DNA of 36,577 bases from NCBI GenBank assembly GCA_003241965.1, contig QBMB01000004.1, positions 1 to 36,577 of the forward strand, given 5' to 3'. The notes below the pieces were generated by a model that searched no databases, was not told where the DNA came from, and was given only the letters and a program-made list of their open reading frames with translations. Source of the stretch: Burkholderiales bacterium (lineage in GTDB: Bacteria > Pseudomonadota > Gammaproteobacteria > Burkholderiales > Burkholderiaceae_C). Shown one piece after another: positions 27,657 through 35,305 of the stretch (positions within the stretch are counted from its first letter, which is position 1; the number at the start of each line of letters is the position of its first letter). Both the position numbers and the translations under genes were made by a program.

Positions 27657-28810
27657 ACAACACGACGCTGTCCCCCTCTTTTCCGCCGCCCGGCGACATC
27701 GTCATCTTCCAGCCGGAGTTTGTGGAGTTTGGCGGTGAGGAGCGCGTGATCCTGTCGTTGTCCGAAGGTTTGCACGCACAGGGCAAATCGCACAGCGTGC
27801 TGTGTTACCACGACCACATTGGCCTCGAGCAACACGCGCGCCTGCCACTGCGCGTGTATGAACTCAGGCCGCAAGGTGGAGGGTGGAACCGGGCCATGGC
27901 GTTGCGGGCTGCGCTGGCCCGGCTGCACGCCAGAGGAGACCCGACCCCGGTGCTGTTCAACATCCAGTCGGCCCTGCACGCAGGCATGGCCACTCTGAAG
28001 GGCCGGCTTCCCTACTTTCTGCGCATTCCCGATACCTACCGCCTGCTGGACTATTCGTCGGACGCAACGGCGCACACAGCAGAGGACGGGCCAGGCCTTT
28101 CCGATCTGCTGTCGGCCCGGCACTGGCTCACGCGCCTGGGCATTCAGGGAGCCCATGGATTTGCGACCAACACCCAGGCCCTGGCCGATGAAATGCACGT
28201 GCTCTACGGACGACGGGCCGAAGTGGTCTATCTGGGAGGCTTCGGCCAGCAACCCCTGCAGCACCTTACGGCACGCAGCAGCGCCCCCATCGAGCTGCTG
28301 AGTGTGTCGCGCTTGCAGACCAACAAACGGGTGGACTGGATCCTGCGAAGCCTGGCCGACATTGCCAGCAAGCCCGATGCAGAACCCGGCTTCATGCTGC
28401 ACGTGGTGGGCACAGGCCCTGAAGAAAGTGCGCTGAAGGCGCTCAGCGAACAGCTCCAGATTGGCCAGTGGGTGCGGTTCCACGGTTTTGTGTCGGACGA
28501 AACCCTGTCGGACCTCTACCTGCGTTCGCACGTGTTCCTGATGCCCGCCCTGCAGGGCTACGGCCTGCCGGCCATCGAAGCCCTGTACCGGCGCCAGGGT
28601 GTGGTGCTCAACCGTGAATCGGGCGTGGTGGAACTGCTCGGCCAATCCAGCTGGGCCGTGGTCTCAGGCGCAGGCCCCGAGGGCTTTACACACGGCGTGC
28701 GCGACATGCTCAAGCGCGTGTCGAACCCGGGTTTCTTCCATCAACCCTTGCCCACCTTGCCCACCGAAGCGGCATGGGCCAAAAAAATCATCGGATCGTT
28801 TGGTTGGTGA
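27653..28810 (+). CDS. GT4-family glycosyltransferase, Q-x7-E variant
   Basis: 385 aa. The N-terminal half begins after a short Pro/Ser-rich leader (residues 1-12) with DIVIFQPEFVEFGGEERVIL. The C-terminal half has IELLSVSRLQTNKRVDWILR, LHVVGTGPEESALKALSEQL and the donor motif LQGYGLPAIEALYRRQGVVL. Compared with E-x7-E, the first Glu is Gln. A Lys/Arg pair for phosphate binding is kept (NKRVDW). It is the last gene in the unbroken overlap chain; a 62-base gap follows before the FkbM gene. Activity is probable, but the missing Glu is noted as unusual. Confidence 0.82.
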   Translation: MNNTTLSPSFPPPGDIVIFQPEFVEFGGEERVILSLSEGLHAQGKSHSVLCYHDHIGLEQHARLPLRVYELRPQGGGWNRAMALRAALARLHARGDPTPVLFNIQSALHAGMATLKGRLPYFLRIPDTYRLLDYSSDATAHTAEDGPGLSDLLSARHWLTRLGIQGAHGFATNTQALADEMHVLYGRRAEVVYLGGFGQQPLQHLTARSSAPIELLSVSRLQTNKRVDWILRSLADIASKPDAEPGFMLHVVGTGPEESALKALSEQLQIGQWVRFHGFVSDETLSDLYLRSHVFLMPALQGYGLPAIEALYRRQGVVLNRESGVVELLGQSSWAVVSGAGPEGFTHGVRDMLKRVSNPGFFHQPLPTLPTEAAWAKKIIGSFGW

Positions 28811-28872
28811 CTCGGCCACGGCTGCGCACACCTTCATCCCCGTCCCGACACACCGCCCACAAGGATATTTCC

Positions 28873-29778
28873 ATGTCTTCCACCCTGCTCCAGGTCACCC
28901 GCGACCACTCCCTGGGCCACATGATCAACCAGCGCATGGCGCGCCACCTCACCCACATTGCCAGCGAGCACCAGGCCAGCCGCCAGCATCGCATGGCGAT
29001 CTTTGCCAACGACCTGATCGGCATCCAGATCAACCAGTTCGGTCTGTATGAGCGCGAGGAACTCACGCTCATGTTCGAGTTCCTCAAACCCCTGCTGCCG
29101 GTATTTGCCAAGGGCATGGCGCTGGACATTGGCGCCAACATCGGCAACCACGCCTTGTACTTTTCCAAACGTTTCCAGCAGGTGCATGCGTTCGAGCCCA
29201 ACCCGCCCACCTTCGAATTGCTGCGATTCAATGCGCAATGGACACCCAACGTGAAGGTGCACCGCTTGGGTCTGGGAGACGCGCGCGGTGTGTTCGAGCT
29301 GATCGAGAACAGAACCAACCTGGGTGGCTCGTCGATCCTGATTGGCGACAAGCGCAACGACAACGTGGTGTCCATCGAGATCGAGACACTGGACGACGCG
29401 TCCATCGACACCACCGACCTGTGCTTCGTGAAGATCGACGTGGAAGGCTTCGAGCAGCAGGTGATCCGGGGTGGCGCCAACACTTTGCGGTTGCGCCAGC
29501 CGGTGGTGGTGCTGGAGCAGCACGCCAGCGAATTCGTGGGCGGCACATCGCCCGCGCTGAACCTGCTGGCGGGGCTGGGCTACCGCTTCTGCTGGGAACA
29601 CAACCCGCCGCTGGCCCGAACCTGGCTGGGCCGCAGGTTCGATGATCTGAAACACGTGGCGTTCGGGGTGAAGCGTTCTGTGGTCACCGGCGCCACCGTG
29701 CCTGCCACCAACCACTCGATGCTGGTGGCTGTGCCCGAGCGCTTTCAGGCTGCGCTGGGTTTGGTGCGCCCTGCGTAG
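28873..29778 (+). CDS. FkbM-family methyltransferase
   Basis: 301 aa. The FkbM domain spans about 75-245: SAM motif ALDIGANIGNHALYFSKRF, acidic strand HAFEPNPPTFELLRFN, and the hallmark FVKIDVEGFEQQVIRGG. Enzymes of this family O-methylate sugars and polyketides. The start at 28873 has AAGGA about eight bases upstream; the in-frame ATG at 28774 lies inside the preceding glycosyltransferase gene and is rejected. An N-terminal 70-residue extension (HMINQRMARHLTHIASEHQA) is probably a helical acceptor-recognition region. It is likely still in the eps operon and could cap or decorate the polysaccharide. Confidence 0.88.
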   Translation: MSSTLLQVTRDHSLGHMINQRMARHLTHIASEHQASRQHRMAIFANDLIGIQINQFGLYEREELTLMFEFLKPLLPVFAKGMALDIGANIGNHALYFSKRFQQVHAFEPNPPTFELLRFNAQWTPNVKVHRLGLGDARGVFELIENRTNLGGSSILIGDKRNDNVVSIEIETLDDASIDTTDLCFVKIDVEGFEQQVIRGGANTLRLRQPVVVLEQHASEFVGGTSPALNLLAGLGYRFCWEHNPPLARTWLGRRFDDLKHVAFGVKRSVVTGATVPATNHSMLVAVPERFQAALGLVRPA

Positions 29779-29793
29779 GAAGCGAGGTCGCTC

Positions 29794-30255
29794 ATGAGCA
29801 TTCCAGCCTGGTTTGCACGCAGCGTGGGTCGTGTTCGCGAAGGGACAAAAGCCCATCTCGTGAAGACCGCCGAGCTGGTCAACTGCAGCAATGACGTGCT
29901 GCATGCCATGCGTGGCGCAACGGACGAGGAATGCGAAGCCTTGCTGGTCGACCACATATCGCAGACGTGTGGCGGCACCGCCGACTGGAAAGAGCACCCC
30001 CATGGCGTTGCAGAGACTCTGGCTGCGTTTCTCAGTGCAGAAGAAGCCGACCTGATACGCCATTTGGCACTCGACGAGCGAACGAAGCCAGCACAAGCCG
30101 TTCAACGGTTCGATGCACTTTTGACCCATTCACCCAAGGGCGTTCGCGCCCTGGAGTCTTTCGGTGACTTCTACATCGTGCTGGTTGTGCCGCGTCCATT
30201 GCTGCCGCGCTTTGATGAAGTCAACAAGCACTGGATCGCACTGGCCGAGGCCTGA
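29794..30255 (+). CDS. Unrecognised small soluble protein
   Basis: 153 aa. I do not recognise a family. A good ribosome site (GAGGT, six bases before ATG) and 15-base spacing from the FkbM stop support a real gene, possibly cotranscribed with it. There is no signal peptide or membrane segment. Predicted largely alpha-helical, with acidic patches (DEECEALLVDHI, SAEEADLIRHLALDE), three Cys in the first 60 residues (31, 47, 59), and a more beta-like hydrophobic segment near the end (DFYIVLVVPRPLLP). It ends 30 bases before the convergent protease stop. A cytoplasmic regulatory or adaptor role is possible but unsupported. Confidence 0.6.
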   Translation: MSIPAWFARSVGRVREGTKAHLVKTAELVNCSNDVLHAMRGATDEECEALLVDHISQTCGGTADWKEHPHGVAETLAAFLSAEEADLIRHLALDERTKPAQAVQRFDALLTHSPKGVRALESFGDFYIVLVVPRPLLPRFDEVNKHWIALAEA

Positions 30256-30285
30256 CAGGTCCGGCAACAGGCCCTGTGACAGGCA

Positions 30286-31230
30286 TCAAGGCTTCTGGAT
30301 TCGAGTACCGGGGCGGCCCGGCGCATCGGCAGCGCCTGCCACCGGTGCCGGCGCGCTCAACACCTCGCGCATCCAGGCTGCGTGATCACCCAGCACCACC
30401 CCACCGCCGCCCTTGCCGGCCATGGCTGCGCTGCCACCAGGCGCACCGAACGTGATGCTGAAGGTGTTGACGCCGGCCAGGTACCACTGACCGTCAAACC
30501 GCACGAAGGCGGCGCTGCCGGAGTCGCCGTTGGCCAGCGTTGCCTCGCGATCGGCACCCAGCGTGCCGTTCGCGGGCACGGGTGGGCCCAGGCGGTTGTT
30601 GGAGAGGTCCGGGCCGTCGAAGTCGAACAGGTAGGTGGCGGGGCGTCCCAGGAAGTCGGGGAAGACCACGTCGGCCCGGTTCTCGCCGGTGGTGTACAGC
30701 GTGGTGCTGCCGCCATGGCTGACGAGGGTGAGCACGCGGCCCAACAGGGGTCCGCTGAAAAGGCGGGCTGTGGGAATGCTGGCGGGTGCTGGCTGGGCCA
30801 GCCGCACGATGGCGAGGTCGGCATGTACGGAAGGGTCTCCCGGCGTGTTGTGGGCGGTGTTGCCGGTGAAGACCGGGTTCACCTGCACCGCGGTGGCGGC
30901 GCTTGAGAAACCTTCGGCGGCAGCGCTGCGAAAGCGGATCAGTGCAGGATTGGCGCCATTGACCACATGGGCTGCGGTGAGCACATGCTGGCGCCCGATG
31001 AGGATGGCGCTGAAGAGCTGCCCGGCCACATCCAGGCTGCCCACGGCCGCCCACGCCGGCTCGGCAAGTACCTCGCTCGGGCCTGCACCGCCAGTGAGCG
31101 CCTGGGCCGTTGGCGCACCCAGGCAAAACACCACACCCCAGCACCATGGCAGCAGCCAGCCACGGAACAACCCGGACTCCGTCCGTCGACACAGAGTCGA
31201 CCAACGCACATCACCATCCAATCGGACCAT
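30286..31230 (-). CDS. Secreted trypsin-like serine protease
   Basis: 314 aa. A long leader (about 1-20) precedes a hydrophobic signal segment (WLLPWCWGVVFCLGAPTAQA, cut near residue 44). The S1 peptidase triad is present: His88 in LTAAHVVNGAN, Asp138 in HADLAIVRL, Ser237 in LANGDSGSAAF. The Asp six residues before Ser (ADREATLANGDSG) is not in the usual trypsin specificity position, so substrate preference is unknown. The C-terminus after residue 285 is Ala/Pro-rich with no PEP-CTERM or anchoring signal, so it should be periplasmic or released. ATG at 31230 has GAGG eight bases upstream. It is the only gene read leftward between the eps cluster and the PEP-CTERM genes and could process exoproteins of the matrix. 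Confidence 0.85.
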   Translation of the reverse strand: MVRLDGDVRWSTLCRRTESGLFRGWLLPWCWGVVFCLGAPTAQALTGGAGPSEVLAEPAWAAVGSLDVAGQLFSAILIGRQHVLTAAHVVNGANPALIRFRSAAAEGFSSAATAVQVNPVFTGNTAHNTPGDPSVHADLAIVRLAQPAPASIPTARLFSGPLLGRVLTLVSHGGSTTLYTTGENRADVVFPDFLGRPATYLFDFDGPDLSNNRLGPPVPANGTLGADREATLANGDSGSAAFVRFDGQWYLAGVNTFSITFGAPGGSAAMAGKGGGGVVLGDHAAWMREVLSAPAPVAGAADAPGRPGTRIQKP

Positions 31231-31269
31231 GCCAACACCCTCGCCCAACGTGAAACGAACAAACAAGCG

Positions 31270-31301
31270 CGCGAGCCTCCCCGCAGAATGGGAAGCTCGC
31301 G
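31270..31301. repeat. 12-bp inverted repeat between protease and PEP-CTERM gene
   Basis: CGCGAGCCTCCC (31270-31281) faces GGGAAGCTCGCG (31290-31301) with one mismatch and an 8-base loop. It lies in the 184-base divergent gap between the protease start (31230) and the PEP-CTERM gene start (31415). There is no T-run, so it is not a plain terminator. A dimeric regulator site shared by the two promoters, or a hairpin in one leader, are options. Nothing else in the gap looks like a gene. Confidence 0.5.
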
Positions 31302-31378
31302 GCTGACGCACGTGGCGAACATACCCAGGCTGGTGTGTTTTTGCTATCGCGTTTCAGTCTTTCGTTTGTTGATGCCGT

Positions 31379-31395
31379 CCCGTGCCAGGCACGGG
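31379..31395. promoter_or_regulatory. Leader palindrome just before a perfect ribosome site
   Basis: CCCGTGCC-A-GGCACGGG is a perfect 8-bp-arm palindrome with one central base. It ends eight bases before an ideal ribosome site, AAAGGAGGT at 31402-31410, which lies four to five bases from the ATG at 31415. In RNA it would form a short GC-rich hairpin next to, but not covering, the ribosome site. It could stabilise the 5' end or be a DNA operator. Confidence 0.5.
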
Positions 31396-31414
31396 GCGTT
31401 GAAAGGAGGTCACC

Positions 31415-32059
31415 ATGATCCGTTTGAAAACCCTGTGCCGGGCCTTGTGCCTGGCCACCGGCCTGGTCGCTTCGGCCGGCATGGCCCAGGCCAGCGCGCT
31501 GTCCACATCAGGCGGCACCAGCACCAGCCTGGTCGGTCTGCCCGGCACGTTCAACCCCAACTGGTTCGGCGATGCGTCGCTGTACGCCAGCACCTTCGAC
31601 CTGAGCGCCATGCTCAAGGGCGCTTCACTGATCCTCACGCAACCCGCTGCTGTGACGTACATGTTCGTGGGCTTCGACGCCAGCTTCAACAACGCCTTCG
31701 TCTCGGGCGCCGAGCGCTTGAACAACCGCAGCGGCGCATACGCCAACCTGGGCAGCTCGTTCAGCTTCAGCTCGGTCACTGCGGCGCCGCTGGACTTCAG
31801 CTTCCTGTCCAACGGCAGCGGCCCGTTGTTCGCCAACGGCAATCGCAACACCGGCCTGGTGTTGTCGGCCGACCGCCAGAGCGCGCTGATCCTGTTCAAC
31901 GACTCGTTCACGGGCGACGGCGACTTCGACGACATGGTGGTCCGTGTGTCGATTTCGGCCGTGCCCGAGCCCGAGATGCTGGGCATGCTGCTGGCTGGAT
32001 TGGGTGTGATCACGGCGGTGGTGCGGCGTCGTCGGACTCAGGCTTTGCGCCAGGTCTGA
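31415..32059 (+). CDS. PEP-CTERM protein with DUF4114-like ending
   Basis: 214 aa. It has an N-terminal signal peptide (cut near GMAQASA) and a C-terminal sorting signal starting at residue 183: VPEPE, then the membrane span MLGMLLAGLGVITAVV, then RRRR. The mature part has no Cys and is rich in Ser, Asn, Ala and Gly. The LILFNDSFTGDGDFDDMVVRV segment is the end of a DUF4114-like domain with an acidic Gly/Asp loop that may bind calcium. Such proteins are expected to be anchored, cut by exosortase and released to the cell surface or matrix. The exosortase B gene at 12158 is the probable sorter. An ideal AAAGGAGGT site suggests strong translation. Its stop abuts the stop of the next gene. Confidence 0.92.
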   Translation: MIRLKTLCRALCLATGLVASAGMAQASALSTSGGTSTSLVGLPGTFNPNWFGDASLYASTFDLSAMLKGASLILTQPAAVTYMFVGFDASFNNAFVSGAERLNNRSGAYANLGSSFSFSSVTAAPLDFSFLSNGSGPLFANGNRNTGLVLSADRQSALILFNDSFTGDGDFDDMVVRVSISAVPEPEMLGMLLAGLGVITAVVRRRRTQALRQV

Positions 32060-32069
32060 TCAGGCCTGG
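32050..32069. terminator. Palindrome centred on two abutting stop codons
   Basis: The 20 bases CCAGGTCTGATCAGGCCTGG form 10-bp arms with one G-T pair, centred exactly between 32059 and 32060. The centre TGATCA is the TGA stop of the plus-strand PEP-CTERM gene plus the TGA stop of the minus-strand one. With a TGATCA loop it makes a seven-pair hairpin on either RNA strand, but there is no T-run. It may act as a weak bidirectional terminator or 3' end stabiliser. Confidence 0.45.
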
Positions 32070-32818
32070 GCTTGGGCTTTGCGGCGGCGCGTGAAGGCGC
32101 CGACGAGGCCCAGGCCGGCGAGCAGCATGGCGTAGGTTTCGGGTTCGGGCACAGCACTCACGCTCACGTTGTCGATGCGCAGTTCGCTGGTGCCCAGGTA
32201 GTCGCCAATGTCGACCACACCGATGACGAGCGACACCAGACCACTGCTGGCTGCGGTGTATGTGTAGCTGTTCTGGGAAAACACCCAGTTGGCTGCGCCG
32301 AAGTCGCCAAAACTGCCGGTGAAGCTGCTGGCCAGCGGGTTGCTGGTGGTGTTCACGAAGCTCACCACAGAGTCGTTGATGGCGACAAAACCGAAGTCGA
32401 TGTTGGCGGTGTCGGCAGAGAGGAAAGCCCAGTCGAACTTCACGGTGAGCTGGTCACCGGCCGTGGCCATGAAGTCCTGGCGCAGGGCCGAGCCTTCGTA
32501 GGAGAAACCACCGATGTCCAGCGAACCCACGGGCACGCCGGCCAGGTTGTTGGAGAACGAGAGGTCAACCGCCGGCGTTCCCGAGTTGTTGTTGAAGCCA
32601 TTGCCCAGCGGAGCGTCGTCTTCGAAATCCAGCGAAGCGTTGGACAGGATGGCGATCTTGCGCCCCGTGGTGGTGACCTGCACATCACCTTCGGACGACC
32701 AACCGGTCAAACCGGTGTCGAAACTGCCGTTTTGAAAGGTGGTGCCCTGGGCCATGGCCGAAGCGCTGACGAGGGTGAAGACGGCGGTGGCCGCCAGGCT
32801 GCGATGGTTCGATTTCAT
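32060..32818 (-). CDS. PEP-CTERM protein with jellyroll-like N-terminal domain
   Basis: 252 aa. Signal peptide cut near ASAMAQ; the mature protein starts TTFQNGSFDTGLTGW, the opening of carbohydrate-binding-like domains common in PEP-CTERM proteins, and ends that domain with ELRIDNVSVSA. The sorting signal begins at residue 223: VPEPE, span TYAMLLAGLGLVGAF, then TRRRK. No Cys in the mature part; rich in Ser, Thr, Asn and Gly. A ribosome site (AAAGG) lies six to seven bases upstream. Only 33 bases separate it from the upstream 5'-nucleotidase on the same strand with no terminator seen, so it probably belongs to the exeM-nucleotidase operon. Expected substrate of exosortase B. Confidence 0.92.
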   Translation of the reverse strand: MKSNHRSLAATAVFTLVSASAMAQGTTFQNGSFDTGLTGWSSEGDVQVTTTGRKIAILSNASLDFEDDAPLGNGFNNNSGTPAVDLSFSNNLAGVPVGSLDIGGFSYEGSALRQDFMATAGDQLTVKFDWAFLSADTANIDFGFVAINDSVVSFVNTTSNPLASSFTGSFGDFGAANWVFSQNSYTYTAASSGLVSLVIGVVDIGDYLGTSELRIDNVSVSAVPEPETYAMLLAGLGLVGAFTRRRKAQAQA

Positions 32819-32851
32819 GAGAGACCTTTGTGGAGTTGGGATTCAGTGGAT

Positions 32852-35251
32852 TCAGGGAGCGGCGGGGGCGAGCAGGTCACGGCCGGGCGCCATCTGCGCG
32901 GCGGTCAGGCCTTTGAGCATGGCCAGGGGACGTGCCGCAGCCGGGCCCGCGCTCCCATCGGTGTCGATGAGCAGCTGCACGCCACCGATGACATCGACAA
33001 ACTTCACGTGACCGGTGGCCACACCGTTGCCGGCCACGCCCAGGCTGGCGAGCAGCGCGTTGAGGTCGAGCTTGTCGGCGTACGGCGTGAAGTCGGTGAT
33101 GGTGTCTCCGGCATCGCGGGTGCTGGTGAAGCGGAAGATGTCACCACCGGCGCCGCCGGTGAGCAGGTCGGCACCGGCACCGCCGATGAGGATGTCATCA
33201 CCCGAGGTACCCACCAACGTGTCGCGCCCGGCCGTGCCGTTGCGTGTGACGCCAGGGGTGGCCTTGGCCACGGCCACATCGATCAGGCGACCGTACTGAT
33301 CGAAGGCGTTTTCTTCACCGTACATGTTCACGGTGATCTCGTCGCCATCGGCTGCGTTCAGGCGCTGCAAACCGCCTTGGGCCTTCGGTGCCTTGATGAA
33401 GTTGGCCAACGCTTCCTGGTAGGTGATGGTGTTGACCGTGTTGTTGAACACCACGCCATTGGCGGCGAAGGGGTAACCGTCGCCGCCGTTGGCGGTGAAG
33501 TCGATGGTGGCGAACGAGAAGCTGCGCGGGGAGAGCACCACGCCGTTGTCCACCAGCACCGTGCCGTCGTCCATGACGATGCGGCGCACGCGCTGGCCGG
33601 TGCCCACCTGGGCAGCGGGCAAACCGGTGCTCACGCGGGCCGGGCGGGTGGTGTCGTAGGTCACCTGCATGCCGGAGATCTGCGCAAAGCGACCCTGGGC
33701 CGAACCGCCGGGGGTGGATGCGGCCACCGAATGCTCCATCAGGTCCTTGAGCTGCGTGGCGTTCATCACCGGTGCTGTCTTCACCAGGTTGGTGAAGGGC
33801 AGCACGTTGAAGGTGTCACCGGTGGTGACATTGCCGACGGTGGTGATGCTGGTGCGGATACCGCCGCCGTTCTGGATGGCCACTTCAGCGCCGCCAGCAA
33901 AACGCATGGCATCGGCCACCAGGTTGCCCAGGCCGGTGTCTGCGTTGCGCACGCCTTCGACGTATTCGCACGGTGTGGGTGTGCAGGCCACGTGGGTGGG
34001 GCCGTTGAGCTTGGTGGCGGTGGTGCCGATGACTTCGGCATTCAACGCGGCAATGAAACTGGACACGGGTGCGATGACGGAGGCTTGCAGGGCTGGATTT
34101 CCACTCACGGCATCTGCGTCGGCGGGGACGAAAGCAGGCAGCGGGTTGCCGGGAGGCTGGAAGCCAGCGGTGTTGCCGCTCACACGGATCATGCGGGTGG
34201 CCAGCACGCCCGTGACAGCGCCAGTGGTGTCGCTGATGTCGAGCTTCACTTCTCCCACGTAGCGGTTGCCGAAGTGGCCAGTGACCATGGGCACGGCCTT
34301 GCCGCTGAAGTCGTTGGCGTACACCGGGTGGGTGCTGTAGGTGGGTGCGACGCCACCGTTGATGACAAGATCGTCGGAGTCGCGCATCAGTTCGTGGCCA
34401 CCGCCAGAAATGACCATGTCCACACCGGTGAGACCAGGGATCAGCACGTTGAGCTCATTGGCCGAGTTCTGCAGGTGGCTCATCACGATGATGGCCGTCA
34501 CGCCCTGGTTGTTGCGCAGGTCGTTGATCTCGGACTGCACCAGGGGCAGCAAGGCCTGCAGGTTCTGCAGCTCGGAGTTCGATACGCTGAAGTTCTTCAT
34601 GATGCCGGCCGGTGGCGACGAGATGGAGGGCAACAACGGCGTGGTGACACCGATGACGCCGACCTTTTTGCCGGCGGTGGTGGTGAGGATCTTGGAAGCA
34701 CGCACCTTGCCTTGGGCGGCCAGGTTGGCGAACTCGGGGGTCACGCTGAAGTCCAGGTTGATGGACAAGTAGGTGGTGCCGGACACGTCGGCAAAGCGGG
34801 CGGCCACAGGACCGGTGTTGTCCAGATCGAACTCGTGGTTGCCGAAGGTGGTGGCGTCGATGCCGATGGCGCGGTTGGCGATGGCGTCGTAGAAGTCCTG
34901 GCCACCATCGGGCGCGGCTGTGGCGAGGTTGGTGAAGCTGGCCGTCAGGCGCGGGCCGGGAAGGAACGAGTCACCTGCGTTGAGGACGATGGCCGTGCCG
35001 CCAGCGGAGACCGCTGCGGCCTTGCGCGCCGCAATCACACTGGCCAGACGGTCCACACCGCCATAGAACGAGATGGCTTGGCTCGGGTCGTTGCGCAGGT
35101 TGCCCTGGGCCGACAACAGCCAGGACTCCTGGTCACCGATGTGCAGCACGGTCAGTTCTTCGGCCCACGCGGCGCCGAAACTGGTGAAGAGGGCCAGTGA
35201 CACCGCGAGGGTGCAGGCGTTGCGGCGCAAGGGACTGCGGGTTGCTTTCAT
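32852..35251 (-). CDS. Secreted 5'-nucleotidase with RTX-type C-terminal module
   Basis: 799 aa. Sec-type signal (SLALFTSFGAAWA) is followed by a metallophosphatase domain (about 32-330): first metal motif LHIGDQESW (Asp-Gln-Glu where many relatives have Asp-x-His), GDSFLPGP, TFGNHEFD, VMSHLQ and GGGHELM. The 5'-nucleotidase C-terminal domain (about 400-620) has GNLVADAMR, IQNGGGIRTS and the substrate-type NGGDGYPF. Residues 672-799 hold three glycine-rich calcium repeats (GTSGDDILI-GGAGADLLT-GGAGGDIFR) and a tail with ITDFTPYADKLDLNALL. The enzyme would release phosphate from nucleotides outside the cell. The joint presence of a Sec signal and RTX-type repeats is unusual. Ribosome site GGAG nine bases upstream. 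Confidence 0.9.
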   Translation of the reverse strand: MKATRSPLRRNACTLAVSLALFTSFGAAWAEELTVLHIGDQESWLLSAQGNLRNDPSQAISFYGGVDRLASVIAARKAAAVSAGGTAIVLNAGDSFLPGPRLTASFTNLATAAPDGGQDFYDAIANRAIGIDATTFGNHEFDLDNTGPVAARFADVSGTTYLSINLDFSVTPEFANLAAQGKVRASKILTTTAGKKVGVIGVTTPLLPSISSPPAGIMKNFSVSNSELQNLQALLPLVQSEINDLRNNQGVTAIIVMSHLQNSANELNVLIPGLTGVDMVISGGGHELMRDSDDLVINGGVAPTYSTHPVYANDFSGKAVPMVTGHFGNRYVGEVKLDISDTTGAVTGVLATRMIRVSGNTAGFQPPGNPLPAFVPADADAVSGNPALQASVIAPVSSFIAALNAEVIGTTATKLNGPTHVACTPTPCEYVEGVRNADTGLGNLVADAMRFAGGAEVAIQNGGGIRTSITTVGNVTTGDTFNVLPFTNLVKTAPVMNATQLKDLMEHSVAASTPGGSAQGRFAQISGMQVTYDTTRPARVSTGLPAAQVGTGQRVRRIVMDDGTVLVDNGVVLSPRSFSFATIDFTANGGDGYPFAANGVVFNNTVNTITYQEALANFIKAPKAQGGLQRLNAADGDEITVNMYGEENAFDQYGRLIDVAVAKATPGVTRNGTAGRDTLVGTSGDDILIGGAGADLLTGGAGGDIFRFTSTRDAGDTITDFTPYADKLDLNALLASLGVAGNGVATGHVKFVDVIGGVQLLIDTDGSAGPAAARPLAMLKGLTAAQMAPGRDLLAPAAP
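32855..33238 (-). repeat. C-terminal RTX module copy 1 (in the 5'-nucleotidase)
   Basis: This 128-residue coding segment is paralogous to 35309-35683. Both run GxAGRDTLVGTSGDD, three glycine-rich nonapeptides, FxxTSTRDAxDxITDF, a DxxDLxALL block and end with DTDGxAGPAAARPL followed by a short Thr-Ala segment. The match is over the whole module, with spacing kept, so it is a duplicated or shuffled domain and not just a repeat motif. Confidence 0.85.
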
Positions 35252-35305
35252 GGGAAGGTGCTCCGGGATTTTGGGTCGGAATGGACGGAATGACGAATGG
35301 AAGGA

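Noticed and set aside
30256..30285. ACAGG-C-CCTGT near the convergent stops as a terminator
   Set aside because: The loop would be a single base and no T-run follows, so it cannot form a useful hairpin.
32072..35200. A 1042-codon open frame on the plus strand opposite the nucleotidase and PEP-CTERM gene
   Set aside because: It is composed of His/Gly/Val/Gln-rich text with no domain, and lies opposite recognisable genes with signal peptides and motifs. Long antisense frames are expected in GC-rich DNA.
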